Origin: Myxococcota bacterium
GTDB lineage: Bacteria > Myxococcota > Polyangia > GCA-2747355 > JAKLHH01
Direction of reading: 5' to 3'
Length of the DNA stretch: 8,050 nucleotides
NCBI GenBank assembly: GCA_022710245.1
Contig: JAKLHH010000307.1
Span: forward strand, 1-8,050
In this document: piece by piece, positions 1 through 5,595 of the stretch
Layout of the letters: each line of letters starts with the position of its first letter
Numbering within the stretch: the first letter of the stretch is position 1
Program-made: the position numbers and the translations under genes
The notes under the pieces: model-generated
Told to the model about the DNA's origin: nothing
Database searches by the model: none
What the model saw: the letters and a program-made list of their open reading frames with translations, nothing else

Positions 1-98
1 TCGACGAGAGGCGTCCACCCCGTCGACGAAATCCGTCGAGGTTTCGTGAGAGCGGACGTGAGCGCCCGCGTGAGGACCCGTCGCGGGAGAGCTTCCGC

Positions 99-143
99 CT
101 GAACTATCACCGACCTTCGCGACGAAGGTCGACGATACTTCAG
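99..143. repeat. 45-nt symmetric hairpin in repeat copy 1
   Basis: The element is mirror-symmetric around a CGA triloop (120-122). The pairing blocks are CTGAA/TTCAG (99-103 with 139-143), TATC/GATA (105-108 with 134-137) and CGACCTTCG/CGAAGGTCG (111-119 with 123-131). They are separated by a symmetric C-C mismatch (104/138) and a two-by-two AC/AC internal loop (109-110/132-133). That gives 18 pairs. There is no T-run after it, so it does not look like a classic intrinsic terminator. Confidence 0.85.
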
Positions 144-267
144 TGCCGCGTCCCCGCCGGGGCGGGTCCTCGACGAGAGGCGTCCACCCCGTCGACGAAA
201 TCCGTCGAGGTTTCGTGAGAGCGGACGTGAGCGCCCGCGTGAGGACCCGTCGAGGGAGAGCTTCCGC

Positions 268-312
268 CTGAACTATCTCCGACCTTCGCGATGAAGGTCG
301 ACGATACTTCAG
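268..312. repeat. 45-nt symmetric hairpin in repeat copy 2
   Basis: This has the same architecture as the copy at 99-143. The change C to T at 292 turns the loop-closing pair into a G-U wobble in RNA, and A to T at 278 falls in the internal loop. Folding is therefore essentially preserved. Confidence 0.8.
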
Positions 313-435
313 TGCCGCGTCCCCGCCGGAGCGGGTCCTCGACGAGAGGCGTCCACCCCGTCGACGAAATCCGCTGAGGTTTCGTGAGAGCGGACGTGAG
401 CGCCCACGTGAGGACCCGTCGAGGGAGAGCTTCCC

Positions 436-480
436 CAGAACTATCTCCGAGCTTCGCGACGAGGGTCGACGATACTTCAG
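436..480. repeat. 45-nt hairpin in repeat copy 3 (partly decayed)
   Basis: This has the same architecture and length as the other two despite a deletion just upstream. It has an A-A mismatch in the outer arm and a G-G mismatch plus a G-U wobble in the central arm (448-456 with 460-468). It is the most decayed copy and lies about 80 bp upstream of the start of the adjacent gene. Confidence 0.65.
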
Positions 481-545
481 TGCCGCAGCCGCAGCCGCAC
501 GCCTCGCGCCTCGCGCCCCCCCTCGCGCCCTCGCCGCCGGCATCG

Positions 546-551
546 TAGACT
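546..551 (+). promoter_or_regulatory. Possible -10 box (TAGACT) for a leaderless EEP transcript
   Basis: TAGACT matches the TANNNT form of a -10 element and ends 9 nt before the ATG at 561; no Shine-Dalgarno lies between. Transcription starting about 7-9 nt downstream would begin at or next to the start codon. No convincing -35 is visible; the preceding 487-540 is low-complexity C-rich sequence (CCTCGCG-like steps and a C7 run). Its first three bases also form an in-frame TAG stop. Confidence 0.4.
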
Positions 552-560
552 GGCCCGCGC

Positions 561-1334
561 ATGCGGGTCGCCTTCCTCAACGTGCAAGGTGGCGTCGGCG
601 TGAGCCGCGGCTACTGGCAGTACCTGACCGCGTCGTGGCGCTACCTGCTGCCGCACGCGCCGCGCTTCGTCGAGCCGCTCGGCGCCTTCCTGCGCGCCGA
701 GGGGATCGAGCTCCTCGGCTGCGTCGAGAGCGAGCTCCCCTCCTGGCGCGGTCGCGGGCTCGACTACACCGAGGCGCTCGCCTCGGCGAGCGGGCTCCCG
801 CACCGCGTCGCGCTCCCTACCCACCGCGTCGGGCGCCTGCTCCACCAGGGCAACTCGCTCTGCTCGCGCCACCCGATCCTCGCCGCCACGAACCACCGCC
901 TGCCCGGGCGCGGGGAGCCGCGCTTCGCCGGCGAGGTCCGCCTGCAGCGCGACGGGCTGCAGTGGACAGCGATGGTGACGCACCTCAGCCTCAGCCGCCC
1001 GGTGCGAGCCGAGCAGCTCGCCGCGCTCGCGCGCCTGGCGGCCGGGCGCGAGCGGCTGCTGCTGATGGGCGACTTCAACACCGCCGATCGCGCCGAGCTC
1101 GCCCCGCTGCTGGGCGCGGGGCTGCAGCGGCTGGAGACCGGGCCGAGCTACCCCTCATGGCGTCCGACGGTCCCCCTCGACCACCTCTTCGCGAGCGGCG
1201 ACCTCGCGCCGCTCCGCGTCGCGGTCGCCCGCGAGCTCCGCCTCTCCGATCACCTCGCGCTCGTCTGCGAGGTGGTGACCCCGGCCGAGGCGCAGGCCCT
1301 CGAGGCTCAGGCGCGCGAGGAGGTCGCGGGCTAG
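561..1334 (+). CDS. Endonuclease/exonuclease/phosphatase (EEP) superfamily protein
   Basis: This 257-residue protein is predicted to be a metal-dependent phosphodiesterase or phosphatase of the DNase I-like EEP fold. The metal and catalytic positions of the family are all visible: Asn7 (FLNVQ), Glu56 (VESE), GNS at 97-99, His141 (THLSLS), Asp171 and Asn173 in GDFN, Asp207-His208 (PLDHLF) and Asp230-His231 (SDH). From memory, motifs such as the Tyr-Leu-Thr-x-Ser-Trp segment (21-26), the LPGRG segment (114-118) and YPSWRP (197-202) recall a bacterial EEP subgroup of unknown substrate. There is no signal peptide or membrane segment, so it is probably cytoplasmic. The start is fixed by an in-frame TAG at 546-548, five codons upstream, with no other initiator between. 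It ends with three consecutive in-frame stops. It stands alone on its strand: 136 bp separate it from the next gene, which has its own promoter-like boxes. DNA, RNA, lipid or small-molecule substrate cannot be told from sequence. Confidence 0.9.
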   Translation: MRVAFLNVQGGVGVSRGYWQYLTASWRYLLPHAPRFVEPLGAFLRAEGIELLGCVESELPSWRGRGLDYTEALASASGLPHRVALPTHRVGRLLHQGNSLCSRHPILAATNHRLPGRGEPRFAGEVRLQRDGLQWTAMVTHLSLSRPVRAEQLAALARLAAGRERLLLMGDFNTADRAELAPLLGAGLQRLETGPSYPSWRPTVPLDHLFASGDLAPLRVAVARELRLSDHLALVCEVVTPAEAQALEAQAREEVAG

Positions 1335-1434
1335 TGATAAGCCGCGGCTGCGTGGTTGGTCCAGCTATCGACCCCGACGGTACCCCATCAGGCCAAGCAA
1401 AGCGGTGAGCGTGCCGCCAGACCACCGCACGGGG

Positions 1435-1464
1435 ATGACGGCGGCGGTCCTCTCGCGCTACGCT
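1435..1464 (+). promoter_or_regulatory. Putative promoter of the first Kelch lipoprotein gene
   Basis: ATGACG (1435-1440; four of six bases match TTGACA) is followed after 18 bp by TACGCT (1459-1464), a TANNNT -10. The box ends 6 nt before the ATG at 1471 and there is no Shine-Dalgarno, so the transcript would be leaderless or nearly so. This supports 1471 over the in-frame GTG at 1405, which would place the promoter inside the gene and give an implausibly long signal-peptide n-region. The rest of 1335-1470 holds only a 10-bp palindrome (agccgcggct, from 1340). Confidence 0.45.
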
Positions 1465-1470
1465 CTCCCC

Positions 1471-2859
1471 ATGCGCCAATCATCGTTGTTCGCTGCACCT
1501 CCGCCGGCCCGCGCTCTGCGCTCGGCGGCGCCGCGACAGATCGCTCAAGGCACCCTCGCCCTCGCCCTCACCCTCACCCTCGCGCTCGCGCTCGCGCTCC
1601 TCGTCCCCGCCTGCAGCGAGAGCACGCACCCTCCCGACGCGAGCAGCGCCGATCGCGGCGGCGTGCTCGACCAGCGCGCGAGCGAGCTCGCCCTGGCCGA
1701 TCACACCGCGAGCGAGCGCGCGGCCGACCGCGGCCGCCCCGACCAGCCCGTCGGGACGCCGGTCCCCGGCTGCGCGGACCCCAAGGACCCCACGCTCACC
1801 GCCAGCGAGAAGCTGCTCCTCGGGCTGCCCGCGGACTCGTGGTCCTCGGCGCCGGGCAGCAAGCTCCTCGACACCTGCAAGAGCGCCGCGAGCTACGGGG
1901 ACGGCGTCTACCTTGTCTCCGGCTGCGGGTCGATCGTCGCGGCCTGGGGAGGCGGGGCGCTCGACACGCAGCGCCAGAAGATGGTCGTCTGGGGAGGTGG
2001 GCACAACGACTACGGCGGCAACGAGGTCTACGCCTTCGACCTGAAGACCTTCGCCTGGGAGCAGCAGACGACGCCCTCCAAGCCGCCCTTCAACAAGGAC
2101 CCGCTCGACGACGGCAAGCCGGTCTCGCGCCACACCTACGACGGCGTGGAGTTCATCGCCCACCGCGGCACCATCCTCGGCTGGGGAGGCTCACGCTCGA
2201 CGGACGGCGGCGGGACGATGCTCACCTGGGAGTACCAGCCGGACAGCAAGAGCTGGAGCAACCTCGGCGCCGCGGCGCCGGCGGCCTCCTCGGCCTACGA
2301 CTTCGGCCTCGCCTACGACCCGGGCTCGAAGCGAGTGCTGCTCCACAGCCACGCCTACCTCGGCGCGTATGACTTCACCAGCAATCAGTGGAAGAAGCTG
2401 AAGGACTTCGGCTACCCGCCGTACACCGGGAAGTACGATCCCTGGAAGACGCGCGTCGGCGCGGTGGACCCCAAGCGCCGGCTCTTCGTCACCCTCGGCG
2501 GCGGCAGCGCCGTGCTGGTCTATGACCTCGACGGCGACACGGTGGTCTCGCTGGCCGCGCCCTGGAGTGAGCTGGTCGCCACCGCGCCCTTCCTCGCCAA
2601 GCCAGCCCCGGGGCTCGACTACGACGAGGCCACCCAGCAGCTGGTCGCCTGGGCCGGCGGCTCGCCCTACGTCCTCGACACTGGCACGACGCCCTACCAG
2701 TGGACCGCGCGCTCGGCCGCCGGAGCGCCCGTCGCCCCCGTCGCGACCGGCACCTACGGGCGCTGGCGCTACGCGCCCCGCTACAACGTCTTCGTGCTGA
2801 TCAACGGCGCGAACGACGACGTCCGCTTCTACAAGCACACGCCTGGCTGCGGGAAGTGA
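1471..2859 (+). CDS. Kelch-type beta-propeller lipoprotein 1
   Basis: This 462-residue protein is predicted to be exported and lipid-anchored. A basic n-region (1-27) is followed by an extremely regular hydrophobic core (28-45) and a lipobox-like VPAC with Cys48; the Pro at -2 makes the lipobox imperfect. A polar Asp/Arg/Ala-rich linker (49-100) precedes the propeller. Kelch-like units lie at about 153-200 (WGGGHNDYGGNEVYAFD, the clearest), 219-266, 276-311, 327-363, 381-417 and 429-459, suggesting six degenerate blades of the galactose-oxidase/Kelch type. Mature-domain cysteines are Cys101, Cys136, Cys152 and Cys460; two disulfides, one closing the ring, are possible. No galactose-oxidase catalytic Tyr/Cys set is recognisable, so a binding or scaffold role is more likely than an enzyme. 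The linker shares the motif LALADH with the second Kelch lipoprotein at 5595-6701. Start 1471 is chosen over GTG 1405 because of the promoter-like boxes at 1435-1464 and signal-peptide length. Ligand unknown. Confidence 0.85.
   Translation: MRQSSLFAAPPPARALRSAAPRQIAQGTLALALTLTLALALALLVPACSESTHPPDASSADRGGVLDQRASELALADHTASERAADRGRPDQPVGTPVPGCADPKDPTLTASEKLLLGLPADSWSSAPGSKLLDTCKSAASYGDGVYLVSGCGSIVAAWGGGALDTQRQKMVVWGGGHNDYGGNEVYAFDLKTFAWEQQTTPSKPPFNKDPLDDGKPVSRHTYDGVEFIAHRGTILGWGGSRSTDGGGTMLTWEYQPDSKSWSNLGAAAPAASSAYDFGLAYDPGSKRVLLHSHAYLGAYDFTSNQWKKLKDFGYPPYTGKYDPWKTRVGAVDPKRRLFVTLGGGSAVLVYDLDGDTVVSLAAPWSELVATAPFLAKPAPGLDYDEATQQLVAWAGGSPYVLDTGTTPYQWTARSAAGAPVAPVATGTYGRWRYAPRYNVFVLINGANDDVRFYKHTPGCGK
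1552..1599 (+). repeat. In-frame hexanucleotide microsatellite encoding the signal-peptide core
   Basis: Eight consecutive 6-bp units of the form RCSCTC (ACCCTC, GCCCTC or GCGCTC) run in codon phase and encode eight Ala/Thr-Leu pairs, residues 28-43 of the lipoprotein. Identical units cluster: two GCCCTC, two ACCCTC, then three GCGCTC, as expected from slippage or unequal exchange. Gain or loss of one unit changes the hydrophobic core by two residues without a frameshift. Confidence 0.88.
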
Positions 2860-2891
2860 CCGAGGGAGCGCGGGGGGCGACAGGTGCAGCG

Positions 2892-2927
2892 GCCTCCCGC
2901 AGGCGAGCACACCGCTCTTCGGGAGGC
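2892..2927. terminator. Two-stage hairpin after Kelch lipoprotein 1 (terminator or RBS-sequestering stem)
   Basis: Arms GCCTCCCG (2892-2899) and CGGGAGGC (2920-2927) pair perfectly over 8 bp. Inside, GAGC (2905-2908) pairs with GCTC (2914-2917). It lies 32 nt after the stop codon at 2859. There is no U-tract, only tatatgtt, so intrinsic termination would be atypical. Its right arm contains GGGAGG, a strong Shine-Dalgarno match 4 nt before the ATG at 2931, and the left arm is its exact complement. Confidence 0.45.
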
Positions 2928-2930
2928 TAT

Positions 2931-3065
2931 ATGTTATCGCGCGTGCCGGGCGCGTCTCTCGCGCCTGGCCGGCTCGCTCGTCCGTCCGTACGCCAAAGCA
3001 AGCATCAGGCCAGCTCGCGCTCACTGAACTGCTGGACTTGCAGCGCCGTGCCCCTCTCGGAGTGA
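2931..3065 (+). CDS. Doubtful 44-residue small ORF with a Shine-Dalgarno inside a hairpin
   Basis: ATG at 2931 follows GGGAGG with a 4-nt gap and runs 44 codons to TGA at 3063-3065. The product is Arg/Ser/Ala-rich with two cysteines (CWTC-like spacing) and no recognisable domain, signal peptide or membrane segment. Against it: about ten of 44 codons end in A or T, including a TTA leucine second codon, unlike the neighbouring genes, and the spacing is short. For it: the ribosome site is unusually good for this window. I recognise no family; it may be chance. Confidence 0.18.
   Translation: MLSRVPGASLAPGRLARPSVRQSKHQASSRSLNCWTCSAVPLSE
2946..2968. terminator. GC-rich hairpin in the convergent region
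   Basis: CCGGGCGCG (2946-2954) pairs with CGCGCCTGG (2960-2968) across a TCTCT loop: nine pairs including one G-T. There is no T-tract on either side. Placed between convergent genes it could act as a bidirectional transcription barrier, but GC-rich DNA yields such stems by chance. Confidence 0.35.
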
Positions 3066-3174
3066 CTGGCGCAGCTGCCGCCTGTGGAGACACGTGGCCC
3101 CAGTGCGACCCAGTTGCGCGAGGGAGGCCTCGAGCGTCGTGTGATCAGCGTGACCCGCACCGAGGGGCCAGCGC

Positions 3175-4461
3175 TCAGGCCTGCTGCTCGGCGCCGCGCT
3201 CGACGATGGCGTTGACGGTGGCGTCGTTCTCGTCGGGGCTGAAGGGCCGGCTGCAGACCACGTCGACCACCGCCGTCATCCACTCCTCGAAGGAGCGGAA
3301 GACCGGCTCGTGCAGCTCGCTGATCCACTCGCCGGTGTCGACGTACTTCCCGAGAAGGCACTCGAAGTCGTTGTCCTCGATGTAGATCGAGGGAGCCGCG
3401 CCGGGCTCGCCGCCGGTGTAGAAGCACCAGCGCGAGGCCTCCACCGCGAAGCCGGCGTTGGCGAAGGAGATGAGCTCGGTGGTGGAGAAGGCGCGGTCGT
3501 CGACGCTGGTGCCCATCACGGTCCAGGAGTCGGCGAGCGTGTTGGTCGCGCCCAGGTGCGCGCGCGAGCAGTCGCCGGGGCGGTAGATGGAGACCACGGG
3601 CCAGGCGACCCAGTTGTCGTCCGGACCGGCACGGTGCTCGACGCGGAGCCCGCCTGCCCGGCGGAGCAGCTCGCGGTAGCCAGCGGGCAGGACAAAGCGT
3701 GACGGCTCGTACGGCGTGGGCAGCGGGTGGGGGAAGCTGGTCAGCAGCGAGGGGATCTGCGCGATCTCCTCGTCGGTGAGCGGCGGGAAGCGGAGGAGCC
3801 GCACCTGGCGGTCCTGCTGCGCCTGACACCAGCGGTCGAGGCGCTCGAGGAGCGCGTCGACGTCGAAGCCGGTCGCCCTCGCAGCGGGCTTAGCGACGGC
3901 CGGGGGCTTCGTCGCCGTGGGCTTCCTGGGGGAGGCCTCCTTCGCCGGAGGCTTCGCGACAGCCGAGGGCTTCTTGGCGGAGGCCTTCTTCGCCGTGGGC
4001 TTCTTGGCGGAGGCCTTCTTCGCCGTGGGCTTCTTGGCGGAGGCCTTCATCGCCGTGGGCTTCTTGGCGGGGGCCTTCTTCGCCGTGGGCTTCTTGGCGG
4101 AGGCCTTCTTCGCCGTGGGCTTCTTGGGGGAGGCCTCCTTCGCCGGAGGCTTCGCGACAGCCGTGGGCTTCTTGGCGGGGGCCTTCTTCGCCGAGGGCTT
4201 CTTGGCGGAGGCCTTCTTCGCCGTGGGCTTCTTGGCGGGGGCCTTCTTCGCCGTGGGCTTCTTGGCGGGGGCCTTCTTCGCCGAGGCCTTCTTGGGGGAG
4301 GCCTTCTTCGCTGTGGGCTTCTTGGGGGGGGCCTTCTTCGCCGAGGCCTTCTTGGGGGAGGCCTTCTTTGCCGTGGGCTTCTTGGGGGAGGCCTTCTTTG
4401 CCGGGGCCTTCTTCGCCGTGGGCTTCTTCGCCTTGGCCTTCTTCACCGAGCTGTCGCGCAT
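3175..4461 (-). CDS. SMI1/KNR4 (SUKH)-like protein with histone H1-like Lys/Ala/Pro repeat tail
   Basis: This 428-residue protein has two parts. Residues 7-190 are a tail of five-residue steps ([20 protein letters not shown]), very basic and presumably disordered, resembling eukaryotic histone H1 tails and bacterial Hc1/AlgP-type repeats; such tails usually bind DNA or other polyanions. Residues 198-428 form a globular domain with SUKH-like signatures: a helical lead with [11 protein letters not shown] (227-237), [15 protein letters not shown] (258-272), a strand-rich middle (284-361, including [13 protein letters not shown]) and a closing FRSFEEWM helix (388-395). SUKH proteins are best known as immunity proteins against polymorphic toxins and as regulatory scaffolds; no toxin gene is visible here. 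There is no signal peptide, so it should be cytoplasmic or nucleoid-associated. ATG 4461 is preferred to the upstream in-frame TTG at 4500 because a TACCTT box ends 6 nt before it. It lies 111 bp downstream of the WD40-like gene. Tail call is firm; SUKH assignment is from motif memory. Confidence 0.82.
   Translation of the reverse strand: MRDSSVKKAKAKKPTAKKAPAKKASPKKPTAKKASPKKASAKKAPPKKPTAKKASPKKASAKKAPAKKPTAKKAPAKKPTAKKASAKKPSAKKAPAKKPTAVAKPPAKEASPKKPTAKKASAKKPTAKKAPAKKPTAMKASAKKPTAKKASAKKPTAKKASAKKPSAVAKPPAKEASPRKPTATKPPAVAKPAARATGFDVDALLERLDRWCQAQQDRQVRLLRFPPLTDEEIAQIPSLLTSFPHPLPTPYEPSRFVLPAGYRELLRRAGGLRVEHRAGPDDNWVAWPVVSIYRPGDCSRAHLGATNTLADSWTVMGTSVDDRAFSTTELISFANAGFAVEASRWCFYTGGEPGAAPSIYIEDNDFECLLGKYVDTGEWISELHEPVFRSFEEWMTAVVDVVCSRPFSPDENDATVNAIVERGAEQQA
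3892..4443 (-). repeat. 15/30-bp coding repeats of the basic tail, with a 198-bp higher-order duplication
   Basis: About 36 imperfect 15-bp steps (AAGAAG plus GCC/ACG/CCC codons on the coding strand) encode the tail, often grouped as 30-bp pairs. Two islands break the pattern: the residues KPPAKEASP at 104-112 and 170-178. Their DNA, at 3931-3964 and 4129-4162, is identical over 34 bp and exactly 198 bp apart, indicating duplication of a 66-residue block. The repeat is free of stops on the opposite strand, creating long spurious frames. Confidence 0.9.
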
Positions 4462-4467
4462 GCAGGA

Positions 4468-4497
4468 AAGGTACTGCCGAGCGGGCCCCTGCTGCAA
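4468..4497 (-). promoter_or_regulatory. Putative leaderless-type promoter of the SUKH-like gene
   Basis: On the minus strand TACCTT (4473 to 4468) matches TANNNT and ends 6 nt before the ATG at 4461. An 18-bp spacer separates it from TTGCAG (4497 to 4492), a weak -35 candidate. There is no Shine-Dalgarno before the ATG. The rest of 4498-4572 holds a weak stem (CTGAG 4531-4535 with CTCAG 4549-4553) that might mark the end of the upstream transcript. Confidence 0.4.
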
Positions 4498-4572
4498 CAA
4501 CGCACGCGAGCGGCTCGCCGGTCGCGCGCGCTGAGGATCGGATCGTCGCTCAGAGCGGACACCAGCGGAGCC

Positions 4573-5595
4573 CTAGCGGACGCAGGCCGTGAGGTCCCAG
4601 ACCTTGAGCGCGCGGTCGCCCGAGCGCGCCGTGAGGAGCGAGGGGGCGCTGGAGCCGGGCAAGCGCACGAGCCCGATCTGGCGCCAGTCCCAGTTGCGCA
4701 CGTCCCCGCGCAGACGCAGCTCGAGCGCCTCGCCGCCCGCCATCCGCACCAGCAGCAGCCGCCCCTCGGAGGTGGGGAGCAGCAGGCGCTCGTCGTCGAG
4801 GAAGCAGACCGACCAGCTGTGGCCGTCGTCGAGCGCCTCCAGCATCGGGCGGAGCTCGCGCTGTCGCAGCGGCGCCCCGCCCAGGCTCCACAGGCAGAGC
4901 TGCGTGCCGTGGTGGGGCAGGGTGGCGAAGGCCTCGCCGCCCGGCGCCCAGCCGGCGAAGCAGCTCCCGTCCACCGGCGCGTCGAGCACCAGGCGGCGCT
5001 CGCGCGCGTGCGCGAGGAGGAAGAAGGCGCCGTCCTGGCCGAGGCCGGCGCTCACCGCCACCGTGGGCTGCGTCGGGTGCGCGTCCTCGAGCCACCAGGC
5101 CGGCCCGCCGCTCGCGCGGTGCGTGAGCTCGCGCTGGTCGAGCAGCTCGCCCGCCGCGTCGAGGAGCCGCAGCCGCGCGCGGCCGCCATCGAGGTCCGCG
5201 AGGTGCCAGAGGCTGCCGTCGGCGCCGAGGCGACAGCTGTTCTCCCCGTTCGCCTCGGGGAAGCGGTGCTGCCTGAGCACGGCGCCCGCGCCGTCGAGGA
5301 GCTGGAGCGAGGCCGGCCCCGCCACCGCGAGCCGGTCGCCGCGCACGTCGAGGCCCCAGTGCCCGGCCTCGCCGGCCGCGAGCTCGAGCGTCTGCAGCTG
5401 GTCGCTGCCCGGATCCCAGCGCACCACCTCGCGCTGCCCCTTCCAGCGCAGCGTGAGCGTGCCATCCAGGCCCTGGCGGAGGTGGAGCCTGGTGCGCGGG
5501 CCCGGCGGCGGCAGCGGCATGGCCACCTCGCGCAGGAGCGGCACGTTCACCGGGCGCAGGAGCCCGGGCAGCTCGAGGAGCGGAAGGTCGGTCAT
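4573..5595 (-). CDS. Cytoplasmic WD40-like beta-propeller protein
   Basis: This 340-residue protein has no signal peptide. It appears to be a repeat propeller: strands ending in or containing Trp-Asp or similar recur, e.g. VVRWDP (57-62), GSLWHLADL (127-135), LCLWSLGG (233-240), VRNWDW (299-304) and a C-terminal DRALKVWDL (327-335), the most WD40-like. Gly-Asp/Asp-Gly turns punctuate the segments. Blade number is unclear and no catalytic motif is seen, so a protein-interaction role is the default guess. Its ATG (5595-5593) overlaps by one base the TGA of the Kelch lipoprotein gene (TGATG), with GGGAG 8 nt upstream, so the two should be translated from one message. A longer in-frame open stretch reaches up to 6396, but it lies over the well-supported Kelch gene in another frame and is spurious. 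Partner and role unknown. Confidence 0.82.
   Translation of the reverse strand: MTDLPLLELPGLLRPVNVPLLREVAMPLPPPGPRTRLHLRQGLDGTLTLRWKGQREVVRWDPGSDQLQTLELAAGEAGHWGLDVRGDRLAVAGPASLQLLDGAGAVLRQHRFPEANGENSCRLGADGSLWHLADLDGGRARLRLLDAAGELLDQRELTHRASGGPAWWLEDAHPTQPTVAVSAGLGQDGAFFLLAHARERRLVLDAPVDGSCFAGWAPGGEAFATLPHHGTQLCLWSLGGAPLRQRELRPMLEALDDGHSWSVCFLDDERLLLPTSEGRLLLVRMAGGEALELRLRGDVRNWDWRQIGLVRLPGSSAPSLLTARSGDRALKVWDLTACVR

Larger units (their letters stand above)
1..486. repeat. Tandem array of a 169-bp non-coding unit (three copies, open at left edge)
   Basis: Three head-to-tail copies run 1-169, 170-338 and 339-486; the third stops about 20 bp short of a full unit, after its 'cagtgccgc'. Copies 1 and 2 differ at only four positions (84/253, 109/278, 123/292, 161/330). 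Copy 3, next to the gene, has a 1-bp deletion near 435 and about eight further changes. The unit is not a multiple of three and a single-base indel is tolerated, so the long minus-strand open frame across it is not a conserved protein. Each unit contains a small hairpin (27-46), three 12-bp steps each beginning GTGAG (46, 58, 70), a 45-nt hairpin (99-143) and a CCCGCC/GGCGGG snapback near 153-166. Copy 1 begins at the window edge, so the array may be longer. Function unknown; a dispersed intergenic repeat family is plausible. Confidence 0.93.
2860..3174. other. Convergent intergenic region
   Basis: These 315 bp separate two genes that point at each other. They contain two hairpins (2892-2927 and 2946-2968), a short AT-rich patch TATATGTTAT (2928-2937) that stands out in this GC-rich context, a doubtful 44-codon frame (2931-3065) and an imperfect ~10-bp direct repeat (cccagtgcga then cccagttgcg, about 3100-3119). 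Base composition is somewhat less GC-biased than in the flanking genes. I see no tRNA, no known riboswitch and no T-tract terminator for the gene ending at 3175. Confidence 0.7.

Noticed and set aside
1..486. CRISPR array
   Set aside because: The repeated unit is 169 bp and continuous, with no short repeat/variable spacer alternation and no cas genes nearby.
487..545. G-quadruplex or i-motif in the C-rich stretch before the EEP gene
   Set aside because: The complementary strand has one G7 and one G3 tract but not four well-spaced runs of three; it looks like low-complexity sequence.
140..580. 146-codon minus-strand open frame across the tandem repeat
   Set aside because: The 169-bp period is out of phase with codons and the 1-bp indel in copy 3 shifts frame, so successive copies encode different peptides. 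No ribosome site or recognisable domain is present.
1405..1470. GTG start 22 codons upstream for Kelch lipoprotein 1
   Set aside because: It would put about 70 residues before the lipobox cysteine and place the promoter-like boxes within the gene. ATG 1471 gives a more normal signal peptide.
3917..4534. 205-residue hydrophobic repeat protein (Gly-Phe-Leu/Ala-Phe-Phe) on the plus strand
   Set aside because: It is the exact antisense of the AAG-rich tail repeat; aaggcc read backwards gives Phe/Ala/Gly. No signal or domain beyond the repeat is visible.
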